A stretch of DNA of 64,000 bases from Ziziphus jujuba (taxonomy: Eukaryota > Streptophyta > Magnoliopsida > Rosales > Rhamnaceae): contig NC_083386.1 in NCBI RefSeq assembly GCF_031755915.1, forward strand, positions 8,680,001 to 8,744,000, read 5' to 3'. Position 1 is the stretch's first letter; every line of letters begins with the position of its first letter. Positions 47,448-64,000 of this stretch are shown in pieces. Under the pieces are notes generated by a model. That model was given only the letters and a program-made list of their open reading frames with translations, was not told the DNA's origin and did not search any database. Both the position numbers and the translations under genes were made by a program.

Positions 47448-50400
47448 ATGGCTTGGAAGAATGGTTTCAGAGAGCTAAGGCCTCTGCTTCATTTGCTATT
47501 TCCACTCTGCATACATTGGATTGCTGAGGAAATGACCGTCTCTGTCCTTGTTGATGTTACTACCCGCGCTCTTTGCCCTGGCAACTCTACTTGTTCCCAA
47601 GTTATTTATATTAATGGCATTCAACAAACGGTAATTAATGCAGAACTCTTCCCTTTTTTTATTTTTTTCATTTTTTTATCATTTGGTAGGTGGGAAAATG
47701 GAGGGATGGAAAGGTCAAGGGTATTGTTAGTTTTTAATGTTTTCTAAGGACCCATTTGGTTTGGAATTGAAATAAGATTGGAGACTGATCATATTTTGTG
47801 GTTTGGTTGAAGTTTTGATATCTGTATTTGGAATGAATTCTTCATTATGTTCAACTAAGGCTAATTTGACTAGGCTTTGGTACTTTGGTTAAGAGTTGAA
47901 GGATCGATTCTGAAAATGGGTTCGTCTTTATTTTTGGTTAATTTTCTAGGGTACCAAACAATTTTGGTTTTTGGTTTTCTGGAAAATGTTAGTCTGTTTT
48001 TTAAGTGAGAACATATGCTGTGTTTATGAAAAAAGAAAAGAATGAAAAGAGTGTTGCATGATGTGTAATTCTTGAGACAAGTGCTGATCCTTTTGGTGCC
48101 ATTGTTAAAAAACAAAAATAATCATCAATTCTTTCCTTGGTTCTCAATTTCATTATAAAACTTAATGAGGTCTCAAGTGATTCTTCAATAGATATGGATC
48201 TTGCATTTTTCTAGTTGTTAACTTTATTGCTTTTATATTTGGGAAAGTTTTAGATTTTAATCCTGCTCATAAATTGAAAATCCATGAGATTTTTCCTGAA
48301 TTTTCCTAGAAAACAAACAAAATTTGCATGCTCTGCCCATCATGAATTATTTTGAAGTTTGTCTGGAAAATATTTCGTGGTATACTGATCTGATAGTAGG
48401 TAATATTTAAAGATATCTCATATTGGGGATGGTGCAAAATTTTTGTTTTTAGTCAAAGTGGATCATGCAATTTGATATGCAAACTAAATACTATTTTTAT
48501 ATTTTTGGGTCAAAAGTTGTCACCATGAATAGTTTTGTTTTTAAAGTATAAAAGCAAAATTGTGGCACTTATTGTCTTCAAACCAATAGAGAGCTGACAT
48601 AGTGAAAACTGAAAAGGACATATTATGTGTAAATGTTTTGAAACTTTTGTTATGACAGCTAATTTGGATATACAAATAGTTTTGATTTTTCCTATTTGTC
48701 TTTTTTCGAACATCGAAGTCAACTTCATTAGGTGAAAAATTTTCTGATATTTACTGTTGATAGATTTATGTATTATGAGATGCAAGAAGTGTATAAACAA
48801 TTCATCTTTGAATTGCGTGGTAAACTACTGCTCCTATAACCTGTTCCTCTTAGATAAATTAATTTCTCTGAGAATCTATGTGGAATATTTGATCCTGCTA
48901 GCATCTTTCATGAGATTCAAGATATACTTACAGGAAGCTTTCTGTTATTTGTTCTGAATTCTTTATGAATCCCATAAGCAGAGAATCAGAATCAACGACT
49001 GGCAAATTTGCATGATAGGATAACATGATGTTGGCCAAAATGACACTCACAAGCGCGTGCTTACTCTGGCTTGCACACACGTACACACACTTGTATATAT
49101 ATATATTTATATATATATTAAATAGGGTAGATATCTAACTTCTACCAAAAGCAAAAGAAAGAAACGTAATTGAAAATGATGATAATAATAATAATAGTAA
49201 TAATAATAATAAATGCCCATTTCAATGACTATAAAAATATGTAAATAGGATCATGATTACGATTGATGATTAGGAAAGATAATAAACTGAGATGTTTCTT
49301 TAGCTTGGTTACGTTTCTTTACAATAAAAGATTAAGTTTTGGGCATTTATTTTTGTTGGTAGATTGTTGGAGTTTTCAAGATGGTGGCCCTTCCACTTCT
49401 TGGTCAGCTTGCTGATGAGCATGGGCGTAAACCGCTGCTCCTTTTCACCATGACCGTATGCATATTCCCTTTTGGTATGTTCGTATATTCCAAATTCTTC
49501 TGGACATATATACATAATGCTGTGAATAATTTCCTTCTATATTGCTTAATGTGGATATGAATACCATAAAATAATTGTTTGCTAATGCTGTCATTGGTTC
49601 TTTTTATTTAAAAGGTAACATTAAATGTAGTTTATGGAAGCTGCAATCACACTTATTCGCTTACAAATTAGAATAGGTATACCTGATATGTTAGCTATTT
49701 GTCTGCTTCACATATCAAGGTAACAACATAGACATAAACTCTAAATTTTACTTTCTGTTTCATTAGTTTATAAGATCCTATGCCTTACAAAATTAAGATA
49801 TACCTGTGTTTTATTTTATATATCTGTGCCTTTGGATTAAATATATAACGCCATGCCTAGGCAATGTCTTTTCTACTAGTTTATTCTATTTCTGTGTTCA
49901 TGTGCTCGGTTGCAGCATTGCTTGCCTGGAATCCCTCTAAGGAACTCGTGTACGCTTACTATGTGCTTCGAACGATTACAAATATTTTAACTCGAGGGAG
50001 TATTTTCTGCATTGCTGTTGCTTATACAGTAAGTATCTCTTTGAATCAATATGAACATGGATACAAATATTGGTATTAACATTTTCCTATCACCTATAGG
50101 CAGATGTTGTCAGTGAAAGCAAGAGGGCTGCACTATTTAGTTGGATCACAGGTCTCTTTTCTGCATCACATGTTTTAGGAAACGTGCTTGCTCGTTTCCT
50201 TCCGGAGAAATATATTTTCATGGTACACAGCCATAGTCTGCATTCGTTTTTAATATTTTTATCCTTTTCCCCATTAATCGTCCTACTAAATAGGCCTTTT
50301 TATTTCAGATTGCTATTGCTCTCTTGAGCCTTTGTCCAATTTACATGCAACTGTTCCTAAGTGAGACAGTTGAACAATTTCCTATTAGCAACAAAGACCC

Positions 50401-52676
50401 ATCTTGTCTGACCAAGACACTTAATGTCGTACATAAACGGTACGAATCAATGAGAGATGCTGCAACATTAGTTATTAGCAGGTAGTTTTTCTCTTAGCTA
50501 TTAACTTCATGTTTCTTTGTCTGCTTGGAAATTTTGTTTAAAAATAGCATTTAGATTGAGACCTAAGAGCTCTCTTTTTGACATGCAGTCCAACTCTTAG
50601 GAGTATAGCTCTGGTTTCCTTCTTCTATGAGATGGGAATGTCCGGCATCAGCGGTGTTTTACTGGTATATTTCCCATTACTTCAATAAAGAGAACACTGC
50701 GGCTATCTATATCATGTTATCCAATATGATTCGTTTGACAAGTTTAATTGTCTTAACAGCAAATGCTTTGAGCTATTTTCCATGGCAAAATTTGGCTCTT
50801 GCTTTATGCGAAATAATAATTACAGTTTACATCATTCTTTGGTGCACAGAACAATTTGGATACAATTGTTACTGTTATGATATATACTGCTGATAAAATG
50901 ATTAGCAAATTCTCTGGGCCCCATCAAACATGGGAGAACTGATTAGTTTCACTATACACGTTGCTTTAAAAGGATGTTTTGTTCAGCTTTAAAATCGTAA
51001 TGTTTTTATCACATGATATAGCAATTCTATCTTTGTAATTGGTTCTGATGTTTCATGAAACATAACTTGTTTCCTGCTGGATTCAGCGAGTTTAAAAATT
51101 ATATACCTACCTGTGCAGTACTATCTAAAAGCTGCATTTGGCTTTGATAAAAATCAATTCTCCGAAATACTGATGTTGGTTGGAATAGGTTCTATTATTT
51201 CTCAGGTATGTTCTCTTCTAAAGCTTTTTAAACCATTTAGAAGTTTCCTTTGATTCCATTGTGAAGAAATTATGTTCAGGTTGAATGGAAGATCTTTGGT
51301 ATCTCATCTATTTCACTGAATGTAATATATTTTGGCTTTGTGATTTGCTTCCAGATGCTGGTGCTTCCACTACTTAATCCTTTGGTTGGAGAGAAAGTAA
51401 TATTGTGCATATCCTTACTTGCATCAGTAGCTTATGTGAGTGTCTCATTTCAATTTGTTCTAAAATCCCTGCTTCCCCTGCCTTTCTCTAAAGAGGAATA
51501 AGAAAAAACTAATTAACACTTAATTCTGACAGGCATTGTTCTACGGTTTGGCTTGGGCAGCTTGGGTATGCACTCTTATATACATGATTTGTAAAGTTAA
51601 ACCAATAACAAGTATTTGTTTCTTTCAAAAGGTTTCTTAAATGGTTTCAATTGTGTTACATGCGTATAGATATTGCAATTATAATGAGAGTAATTTTGAC
51701 ATAATGTAGGTGCCATACTTGAGTGCCTCGTTTGGTGTCATTTATGTTCTTGTGAAACCTTCGGTAAGTAATATATTTGTCAAGTCTCCCTTCTACCTAT
51801 TAACAATAAGGGCATTCATCTTTGGTTATGCAATAACCTTTTCCTTTACATTCTTGATTTGCAGACTTTTGCAATCATTTCAAAAGCATCAAGCTCAACT
51901 AATCAGGTATGCAAATAAAAATAAATAAATAAATAAAATTACATCATAACTATGGTCAATTTTCCTTGATCTTTTCAACTTTGCAAAAGTTGAAAAGTTT
52001 TTTTGGATTTTCTAATCTTGTTGTTGAATGGAAAAACAAAATGCATCATAAACATCAAATTTTGCTGTATAAAATCCAGAACCATTTATATTGAAGATCT
52101 TCCACTTCCAATTATTTGTTACACTTTTGTTCCTATTTCGTTGTTTGCTTTGACACAGGGTAAAGCACAAGGATTCATAGCTGGGGTGCAATCGATAGGA
52201 AGTCTACTATCACCACTTGTAATGAGTCCATTGACTTGTAAGTTGGGGTGGTTTAGTTTCTTTTTCAAGTGAATTTTGAATCATTTCCTTCATTTATTGA
52301 CTTAACTGGTTGAATATTGTGTTGGATCAGCACTGTTCCTGTCTAGCGATGCCCCTTTCAACTGCAAAGGTTTTTCCATAATATGTGCATCCTTATGCAT
52401 GGTAACCCCTCTTTCTCTCTCTTAATTGGTCTAATGCTATAGGTTTTTTTTTGTTTTTAATCATGTAGTGTAATGTGACAACATACTAAGGTGTTCATGT
52501 CAACATGCCTGTTATTATAATATGGAGGATGAAATCTTTTTTTCTCTCTTAATGACAAATATGTTAAATCTTCTCAGGTAATATCTTTTTATTTCGCTTG
52601 CATGATCAAATCTGACAATTGCTTGATCAAAGATTCAGAAAATGAAATCGAAGCACCGCTTCTGAATGAGGATTAA
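47448..52676 (+). CDS. MFS transporter, HIAT1/tetracycline-resistance-like
   Basis: Fourteen exons: 47448..47630, 49363..49474, 49916..50028, 50100..50222, 50309..50481, 50589..50664, 51119..51205, 51355..51435, 51533..51565, 51710..51763, 51865..51906, 52159..52237, 52331..52401, 52578..52676; all GT-AG and in phase, 441 residues. Hydrophobic segments fit twelve membrane spans. The signature loop between spans 2 and 3 is intact ([14 protein letters not shown], the MFS motif A). Other family blocks are [32 protein letters not shown] and [19 protein letters not shown]. It matches the plant group around Arabidopsis At2g16970-At2g16990, annotated as hippocampus-abundant-transcript-like; the substrate is unknown. 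The tail ends in [10 protein letters not shown], a possible dileucine-type acidic sorting signal (APLL) for the tonoplast. Confidence 0.9.
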
Positions 52677-52905
52677 ATATGTATATGTATGTCCTCAGTA
52701 TAGTTTTTAAGTAGTGTTGCCAATGCAAGAGGGATGCTGTGTAAATATTCTGCATTCCTCAAGTTTTGTAAGGATGTAATTTGTAATAAACTTTATAATC
52801 ATTCAATTTTTTGCTCAGGAAAATTTTGTTATTTTTAACGTGTTGCCTGAAAACACCTGCAACCTTTTGAAACTTTGGGTTTACTGAAAAACATAAATCT
52901 ACTTC

Positions 52906-52943
<38 letters not shown>

Positions 52944-53590
52944 GTGAAAAATTTTGATAACCAAGCTGAAGAGAAGGATGTACCAATAGTTGGGCTTCTT
53001 ATAAGTGCATTTCTATTTAACTGGGCTGCTCTTGTGACTATGCTGCGTTGGGCTTCTCCGTGAAGCCCATTATTGTTGAGTATTTTTTTTATTTTTTATT
53101 TTTTCTTTTGGCACAATGATTTTTTTTTTTTCTTCTTTTCATAGATTTATTCGGTCTTTATTACACGAAATAATAAAAAAAATATTTTAGTTTTAAAACC
53201 GAACAATTTAAAAATGTTCGATCAATTTAAAAGTGATTGTTAACTTTTATTATTTCATATTTTTATAAGTAGCAATAATTTCCTCTGGAAAAAAAAAAGT
53301 AGCAACAATTTAACAACTTTTAAATATAGTATAATATGAAAAGAATAATATATATTTTTAATTTTAATTGTTTAAGCATTTCAATTGTATTTTGTTTAAT
53401 TTGTAAAATATCAAAAAAAAAAAAAAACACTTTATTTTATTTTATTTTTGAGATGACAAGTAGGCCAAGGACCAAAATATCAAACACGCAGAGAGATTAA
53501 GCTATAGATATCATTTAGAAGCAGACTGTTGAGCAGAGCAGAGCTATCGGTCTCTCATGAAAACCATAGAAGTAGAATACAAAGGAAACC
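52677..53590. other. intergenic region between MFS transporter and ORRM1
   Basis: Includes the transporter 3' UTR, an A-rich tract of about 29 bases at 52906-52934, and AT-rich sequence. No gene is seen. Confidence 0.6.
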
Positions 53591-56220
53591 ATGGAAGTTC
53601 TCTCCAACTCAGCTGGAGTTATCATTTCAAAACCTTTATCTTTCAAGCCTCAAAAAACCCATAAACAGCAAACGCTCTCTGCCAACTTCAAGAAGTTCCC
53701 CAATTCACCAAACAAAAATTACCCTTTCGATCTTTCTTCTTCTTCTTCTTCTTTGAATTCTTGCATTACTAGGGTCTCTACCAGAACATCTGCAACTTCA
53801 ACACCAACAACAGCGACAGCTTCCACTGCTGGTGTTTCTTTATCTTCTTCACACACTGACAACCGCCATTGGATGGTCCTCATGAAGGCTCCTCCACAAG
53901 GGGTCGATTCCAAACCAGAGGTTATAGATTACTATGTTGAGACCTTGGAAAGAGTTTTAGGCAGGTGGGTATGTTCCAAATTTGTAACATTATGACTGAA
54001 TGATTATTTCTTGGTTTTGGCTTTGAAATTCTGCTTTGATAATGGTTTATACAGTGAGATGGATGCTCAAATGTGTATATATGATGCTTCTTGGGATACC
54101 CACTTTGGCTTTTGCTGTGACATTGATGCAGAGACTTCTCTCAAGCTCGCTAGTATGTTTCTATTTTCTGTTCATTGTACTTCATTTCCATTGCAAAACC
54201 ATACTTTTTGCAGTATATATATGTGTCCATATATACAGCTTTTTTTTTTTTTTTTTTGGTTTGTTTGTTTGTTTGTTTGTTTGTTGTTGTGTTGTGGGAA
54301 AGGTCCTTTAGATTGTCTACTAGGAATGAAGTTTTATCTATTTTTGTCATTGTTGTTTATTATGATTAATTCTTTTGTTTTTGGTTTTGTTTTTTGGTTT
54401 TTGTAATTATCTTGTAGGTTTACCTGGGGTCTTATCTGTGAGGCCCGATCCAGATATAAATTCTTTGAAGAAGGATTATAATTCTTCAAATGTTCAGTTA
54501 GGACATCTATATAACCCACACATTGGGAATACTCTTTTGTTTCCCCTGGGGAACACTAAACATTGGCTTGTTAGAATGGAAAAGCCAGGAGTTGGGGTTG
54601 TTACAAAGGCACAAATGGCTGATTATTATGCTCAAATACTAGCCAAGGTCTTAGGGAAGTAAGTGCAACTTTTTTTATTACTGATGTCGTTTGCTTCTTT
54701 CAGCACTTTGTTTCTCTTACCCTGAAAGTGGAATATTAACTTCTGCAGTGAGAAGGATGCGCAAATGTGTATATATCACATTTCCTGGCAATCCAACTTT
54801 GGTTTCTGTTGTGAACTTGATGAGGAATGTGCCCGGGAACTAGCTGGTTAGCATTTGATTTAAATTTCTATGCCACACTGGTGTAATAATATCCTTTGCG
54901 ACCTAACAAGAAACCTCTATTATGTGTAGGTGTCCCTGGTGTTTTATCTGTTCAGCCAGATAAATATTTCGAATCAGAGAATAAAGATTATGGAGGTTTG
55001 TTCCTCTTTCAAACTAAGTCTTTCTCATATTAATCTATTGTTCTTACACGTGTTTCGTATATTTTTCTATTTTGACTGTCTTTTCTCTTTATATTTTTTG
55101 AGAACGGAAAATCAGCTGTGGTTTTATTTTAGTGTTTTTTTCAGATTATATTTATTGCTTATCATTGGCCAGTATTTTCCATTGATAATCAATTTTCCTT
55201 TACTTTTACAGGTAGTAGCATTCAAACTCCTACAGATGTGTCATATTCTGCAGAAGCAAGTCAAATATCCCCTGTGGAAACAAAGAAACTCTTTGTGACT
55301 GGTAAATTGCAGGCTCGGTTTTCCTTTTTAAGATTCATGTTTATTTATTCCATGATATGTATTCTCATGGTTGACATTGTTGTTTTGTTTCTCGGGTTGG
55401 TTTAAATAAAGTAATTCTCTATGGAAACCAATCAAGTTCTGTGAATCTGTTTGTGCCTCATCTCATTAAGTCCATTCCCATTTGGGGAAGAACAGATCTA
55501 CACTTGGTTGAAGTTTACATTGTTGAAATTTGTTTTTGTATGTTCTTGTAATATGTGTATGGTTTCTCCTCGATAGAACATTAGTTCAAAATATCCGGAC
55601 TTTCTTCAGTCTCAGTGACTAATTTTTTTCCTGCTTCCAAAATCAATTCACAACCATTTATTTTGAAACAGGCTTGTCGTTTTATACATCTGAGAAAAGC
55701 TTGCGTGCAGCATTTGAGAGTTTTGGTGAGCTTGTTGAAGGTATACTTATGTTTTCCTTTTCTTTTTCACTGCTTTTGTGTTCATTGTGCAATGGCTAAG
55801 CTCAAGCTGATGGAAAGCTTTTCACAACAGTTAAAATAATTATGGATAAGATTTCTAAAAGGTCGAAAGGTTACGCCTTCATTGAATACACCACGAAGGA
55901 GGCTGCTGGCGCAGCGCTCAAAGAGATGAATGGCAAGGCAAGTTTGAAAGACAGTATTTTTGTTTTCTTACTCTGCTGAAATTTGAGCACAAGTCCCTCT
56001 CCTTCATTATGGTTCAGCTCTATTGTATTTAGAATGGATAAACAAACCCAATGCTTCATCAAGAGTAAACCTTAAGTCAATTTTTTCTTGATGGTGCCTG
56101 CAGATCATTAATGGCTGGATGATAGTTGTTGATGTAGCAAAGAGTAGCCCTCCAAGATACAGTCGGGGCCGAAGGAGAGATGAAGGTAGTCCAACAAGAG
56201 ATATGGAAAGAGGAAGATAG
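53591..56220 (+). CDS. ORRM1: ORRM1, chloroplast RNA-editing factor (MORF-like boxes plus RRM)
   Basis: Nine exons: 53591..53964, 54055..54152, 54418..54658, 54749..54846, 54930..54995, 55212..55301, 55672..55740, 55831..55937, 56104..56220; 419 residues. All introns are GT-AG except the last, which uses a GC donor. Residues 1-90 are a Ser/Thr-rich chloroplast transit peptide. Two truncated MORF/RIP boxes follow: HWMVLMKAPPQGV to DAETSLKLASLPGVLSV, and HWLVRMEKPGVGV to CARELAGVPGVLSV. The C-terminal RRM has RNP2 (KLFVTGLSF) and RNP1 (KGYAFIEY), then IINGWMIVVDVAKS and a short Arg-rich tail. This architecture is diagnostic of ORRM1, which is needed for C-to-U editing at many plastid sites and binds PPR and MORF editing factors. 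Confidence 0.94.
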
Positions 56221-57224
56221 ATTTTGACATACTGAACTTTGAGCAGCCTCTTCCTAACCAGATTTGTCCTGTGAAGAGCATAGAGAAATTTGCACATTTA
56301 TTTTTGGTTTTTCAAGGATCAAGATTTTAATCACTGCCTTATTTCAATTCAATAAATGTAGTTTAGTTGGTAGAATATCTTCCATGAATGAAATCAATAG
56401 AATAGAACAATATTATGCTATATTGGCATTTCACCCTAACCATTTAAGAATAAGCGTGTGGAGTATTGTAAATCTTTCTTACCTTTACTAGGGCTCATTT
56501 TTAGTAAAGATCCTACCCTAATTTGCTTTGGTGGTTTAGTATGATTTTCATGTGTAGTTTAGGCAAAGTTTGTGCTAAACCTTCGCCTAAATTATTGATT
56601 GTGGAAAATAATTGTTTTCTATCCATATATATAGAAAAAAAAAATGCTAAAAATCCCAGATATTAGGATTTTATTATATTATTATTATCAAATAACATAA
56701 CAGTATTGATTGTCACTCCGTTTTTTTTTTTTTTCCTTTTATTATTATTATTTTTATTTTATTTTATGTTTTGTTGTTCTTATTGATTGTTATTTTACAA
56801 CGTAAATTTTTTGTTTTTAATCATATATCGAGGAAACAACCATCTTTCATTTGAAAAATATTAATATTTAGCAGCGCCAAAATTTGAAATCTCTTATATT
56901 TTCGTTTACATATATATATATATATATATAAAAGAATTAAAAACTACATAAATGTAATTCCATTTTAAGACATAACTATCTTATTGCAATCGCTATTTCC
57001 CTACCCTTGTATTGGAGATTTTGCCATTTGCATGGCTGCCGCCGTTTGCTTGTCTGCAAAATAAACTTTTATGGAAAACATTGGCCATTGGCCATAAAGA
57101 AAATGATTTGGGTAACATCAGTATAATATCATCATCATGAACACTGTACAACATCCAAGAGTTTCTCAGCATGTGCATATAGGATCTTGCAAAGGCTATG
57201 AGGATGACATTATAATATATATGA

Positions 57225-57263
<39 letters not shown>

Positions 57264-57340
57264 CATGAATTGTAAAATATATAAAATATACAACATTGCG
57301 CACTGCTAGTGATTCTTGAAGTCCAAATCAGAAAAAGCAA
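56221..57340. other. convergent 3' region between ORRM1 and VPS4
   Basis: Holds the 3' UTRs of two converging genes, AT runs at about 56913-56931 and 57222-57250, and a T-rich stretch. No gene is seen. Confidence 0.6.
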
Positions 57341-60902
<3,562 letters not shown>

Positions 60903-62804
60903 TTTATGATAAAAAATACATATAAAATCTAACCCAAAAACACTTTTCCTCTATAGTCTTTCAGCAAACCAATACCAAGCTTGTGAGTTCAAAAATATCT
61001 TGTATATATGTAAAGTTGTACATGCACTCAAATCCCTCAAAATTTCATATTTAACCCAAAGTACAATAAACCCAATAGTATAAAACCCTCACTTATACTA
61101 TAGCTTGAGATCACTGAGGCTTCAAGTACAATAAAATCTGTAAAACCCACCAAAAAAAAATTAAAAAAATTCAAATTTATAACAAAACTAATCATAAAAT
61201 TTCAATAGTAGTCAACTTTTTTAAGAATTAAAAAACAAAAGTACGTATCATGCTTAGAATTCGCTGAAAAGTTCACAACCCAATACCCAAAAACATAGAA
61301 AAGTTCCAAATCCATACACCTTCAACAAAGTTTTCCAAAATCAAAGTTGGATTTCAAGGATCAAGGAATAATTAATTTGTAAAACAAACAAACCTCGGAT
61401 TTGTGAGCCTGGAACAACTGAGATGGGAAAGGGGAAAAGAAGAAGCTTTTACTTCCTTCGGCGCTGTGCTTTTTATGACAGTGAGATTATTATCTCTAGA
61501 GGAAACCAACTATTGGATGTAATGGATGTTGGGTCGCTTTCGAAGCATGACAAACAGAGCCTAATTGGCGAAGAAAATACACAATACGAAGGAAAATAGC
61601 CGCCCCAAGTTTTTCTGTGTTTCCCTTTTTTTTTTTTAATTTTTTATATATATATATATTTTATTTTTAATTCTAGCTTCTAATTATTTGTTAATTAAGC
61701 TACTTCCGGTTACCGTTTGAATAATATGAAGTTACCGGCTTTTTTACCACCACTGTATTTACTATTTACCAACATAATATTATTTTATTGAATTATAAGG
61801 ATTTATTTTTATCTCTATTTAGTTTTTATTAATTTTGTTGGATTAATTTTTTAATTAATAAAATAATACGAAATTATGGCCATATAATTGGTGCCTTTTT
61901 ATTTTGGTTATATTGATATTTAATATAGAATGCTATAATTATCAAAACGTGAAAGTAGATTTAAAATGTTAATTTAATAAATTATATAAATTATACTTGT
62001 AGCTAGATAAATAAATCTCATAAAACAATATCACACGCAAATATATTTGATAAGATAAAAATTAAAAAAAAAATCCTAAAAATTTTCTGTCTTATATTGG
62101 TGTCCTTTGTCTATATGACCAATAAATTTGCCATGTCTATTTCCCCCAAAAAAAAAATAAATAAATAAATTTTTGTCTTGTAGTTAACGTTGTTAGTTTC
62201 CTTCTTCAACACAATAAACATTGATAGTTTTTTGTTGTCTTTCTGATTTTTTATTTTTATTTTTATTTTTTATTTTGTAATTATCTGGGGAAATTCAGAA
62301 TTATTGTTAGAGGGTACAGGAACCTTCACAATTCACTTTGCGAATATAATAATGGACTCAAGTTGCCAGAATTTATATTCTTTTTTTTCTTTTTTTTTTT
62401 AATTTTAAAAAGGGTTGCCAGAATTTACTTCCCAACATAAGTACTCTATATATACTTGCTTTGTTTTGTATGTTTAGTGTTATTTTTCTTTTCAATAATA
62501 TTTAGTATTATTTTTGTTAATAAAAATATTTAGTGTTAGCTGAAACATAATTAATTAATCATCAGCATTTATTATATATTTTACTACCTCTATCCACAAT
62601 GATGGATATGTTTTATAACTTTATATATGTATATATTTAGTCTTATGTGGACACAATCAATTATTATATCCATCTATATATATATATATATATAGAAGGT
62701 AGTTGATGCCATTTTGGACCTTTTGTGCCCCGAATCTCATTCACAATTCACCTGGTTCCTTGTTCTTCTTCCAAATTTGCTTATACTGTTCTGTCCTATT
62801 GACG
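60903..62804. promoter_or_regulatory. divergent intergenic region, VPS4 leader and GDSL promoter
   Basis: About 61390-61620 is GC-richer and probably the transcribed leader and core promoter of VPS4. 61620-62700 is AT-rich, with an AT run ending about 62693 that is followed 110 bp later by the GDSL start codon and may include its TATA element. Confidence 0.5.
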
Positions 62805-64000
62805 ATGGATAAACAAACAATCATATTCATCTCTTTCTGTTGCTTTCTATTTGCAGGTATTATTTGCTTTCTATTTACAGGTATTATACTTTACATTTTT
62901 CTTGTTCTTATAAGTAATATCTATATATATATATATATATATATACATTACATTTGTTTCCTTAATATAAATATGTTTTTATTTTTGGTTGCATAAGCAG
63001 AAGGTGGTGCAAGAAGGACAAAACTTGAAGGTCACAGTGGCTCTGTAAAGCTGTTTGTATTTGGAGACTCCTATGCGGATACAGGCAATAGTAATAAATC
63101 TTATGCTGTCTCATGGAAACAACCTTACGGAATTACTTTCCCCAGAAAACCAGCCGGCCGCTTCTCCGATGGCCGTGTGCTTACTGATTACTTAGGTACA
63201 CATGTAGAGCTATTTCTATGTTTTATTACCTGTTGATCAATGGAAAGGAGACTCAAATTTCTGAATTAAACCCTAACCAAAATTCTGGTTATTAAGCATT
63301 AATGTTGCATATTCCATTTTATCAAGTACTTATATTATTATTTTTTTTTCATTATATTTGTTTCTTTAATGAATTGAATACCCATATGCGAAATAGATAT
63401 ATAAACTTTGTATTTTAATTTTTTTAATTTAAAATGTTTTTTGGATACAGCTTGGTCTTTGGGCATAAGATCTCTGGTTCCATACACAAGAAGAGGAGAT
63501 GTGGAGAAATGGGAAGTACAAAATGGAATGAACTTTGCATATGGAGGGACAGGTGTTTTCAACACATTGGAGAAAGCTCCAAATATGTCTACCCAAATCA
63601 GCTTTTTTCAACAGCTACTTCAACAAAAATGGTATACCAAACAAGACCTTAACTCCTCCATTGCTCTTCTATCCCTTGCTGGCAATGACTATGGCACTTT
63701 TGTTGTTAACCATGGCAACAACCCAAAGGTGAATGGTTAAACTAGCTATATGATTATTATTATTATTATTATTATTATTAAATATTCTAACATTCCAAGG
63801 TCTAGATCTTACATATGGTAGATCATCTTCTGCTTCTAATTGCTGATACAATAAACCAAATATTTATTTTTTGGTCAACTAATTATTAATTATATTTATA
63901 CTTGTGTCTTGTAAACATGATTATTATATAGGATATGTCAGACTTCAGCAAATTAGTAGTTAACCAACTTGCTGACAATATAAAGCAAATACTGAGCTTG
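62805..64000 (+). CDS. GDSL esterase/lipase, 3' truncated by window edge
   Basis: Exons 62805..62856 (or ..62880), 63001..63195, 63451..63728 and 63932..64000, the last running off the window; phases agree and about 198 residues are visible. A hydrophobic signal peptide (MDKQTIIFISFCCFLFAG) points to secretion. The SGNH catalytic serine is in block I, KLFVFGDSYADTGNS. Further family blocks are GRFSDGRVLTDYL, GMNFAYGGTGVFNT (block II Gly) and LSLAGNDYGTF (block III Asn); the Asp-His dyad must lie beyond the edge. The sequence resembles the At5g03610/At5g03600 group. These enzymes hydrolyse ester bonds of lipids or cell-wall esters; the substrate is unknown. Two duplicated donors end exon 1 (see findings). 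Confidence 0.9.

Noticed and set aside
54036..54369. Cys/Phe-rich open frames overlapping ORRM1 exon 2 and intron 2
   Set aside because: They run into intron low-complexity sequence (TTTG repeats) and disagree with the frame fixed by the MORF-like box.

Overview
This is nuclear DNA of a flowering plant. The genes carry canonical GT-AG introns in an AT-rich background full of AT, GA and poly-A runs, and the encoded families are plant ones: HYL1/DRB1, SICKLE, LITTLE ZIPPER, ORRM1, a 23-kDa jasmonate-induced protein and single-exon organellar mTERFs. The gene content fits a eudicot, probably a woody rosid. I cannot name the species from sequence alone. There are no bacterial, CRISPR or viral features.

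Layout. About 1-1.5 kb is probable retrotransposon-derived non-coding DNA. From 1.7 to 9.9 kb lies a decayed local duplication: an intact 23-kDa jasmonate-induced protein gene (minus), an mTERF pseudogene facing a jasmonate-protein relic, a probable DNA transposon, then an intact mTERF gene followed by a scrap of the jasmonate gene. 11.6-12.3 kb is a YIPF5-like Golgi protein (minus). 13.3-22.1 kb holds two divergent microRNA-pathway genes, HYL1/DRB1 (minus) and SICKLE (plus). 23.2-29.3 kb is a ten-exon aspartyl aminopeptidase. 29.6-30.6 kb is a LITTLE ZIPPER microprotein. 33.2-38.6 kb is an R3H-SUZ RNA-binding protein (minus), head-to-head with a mitochondrial NFU4/5 iron-sulfur scaffold (39.7-43.4 kb, plus). 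47.4-52.7 kb is a 14-exon MFS transporter, 53.6-56.2 kb is ORRM1, 57.3-60.9 kb is VPS4/SKD1 (minus), and from 62.8 kb a GDSL esterase/lipase runs off the right edge. Exon structures were assembled by hand from splice sites; reading-frame phase closes in every complete multi-exon model.

Most notable point. The exon that would begin HYL1 is a diverged, in-frame copy of the first coding exon of the neighbouring SICKLE gene, with SICKLE 5' flank and intron sequence around it. The donor SICKLE normally uses is destroyed in the copy. An upstream GT, exactly at a phase-compatible point, joins about 78 SICKLE-like residues in frame to the conserved start of the first HYL1 dsRNA-binding domain. If transcribed this way, the locus makes a SICKLE-HYL1 chimera of two proteins that both act in microRNA biogenesis.

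The other genes are housekeeping or organelle functions and do not form an operon-like system. Smaller points include duplicated in-frame splice donors in the GDSL gene, a GC-AG intron in ORRM1, several intronic tandem duplications and two MITE-like elements.
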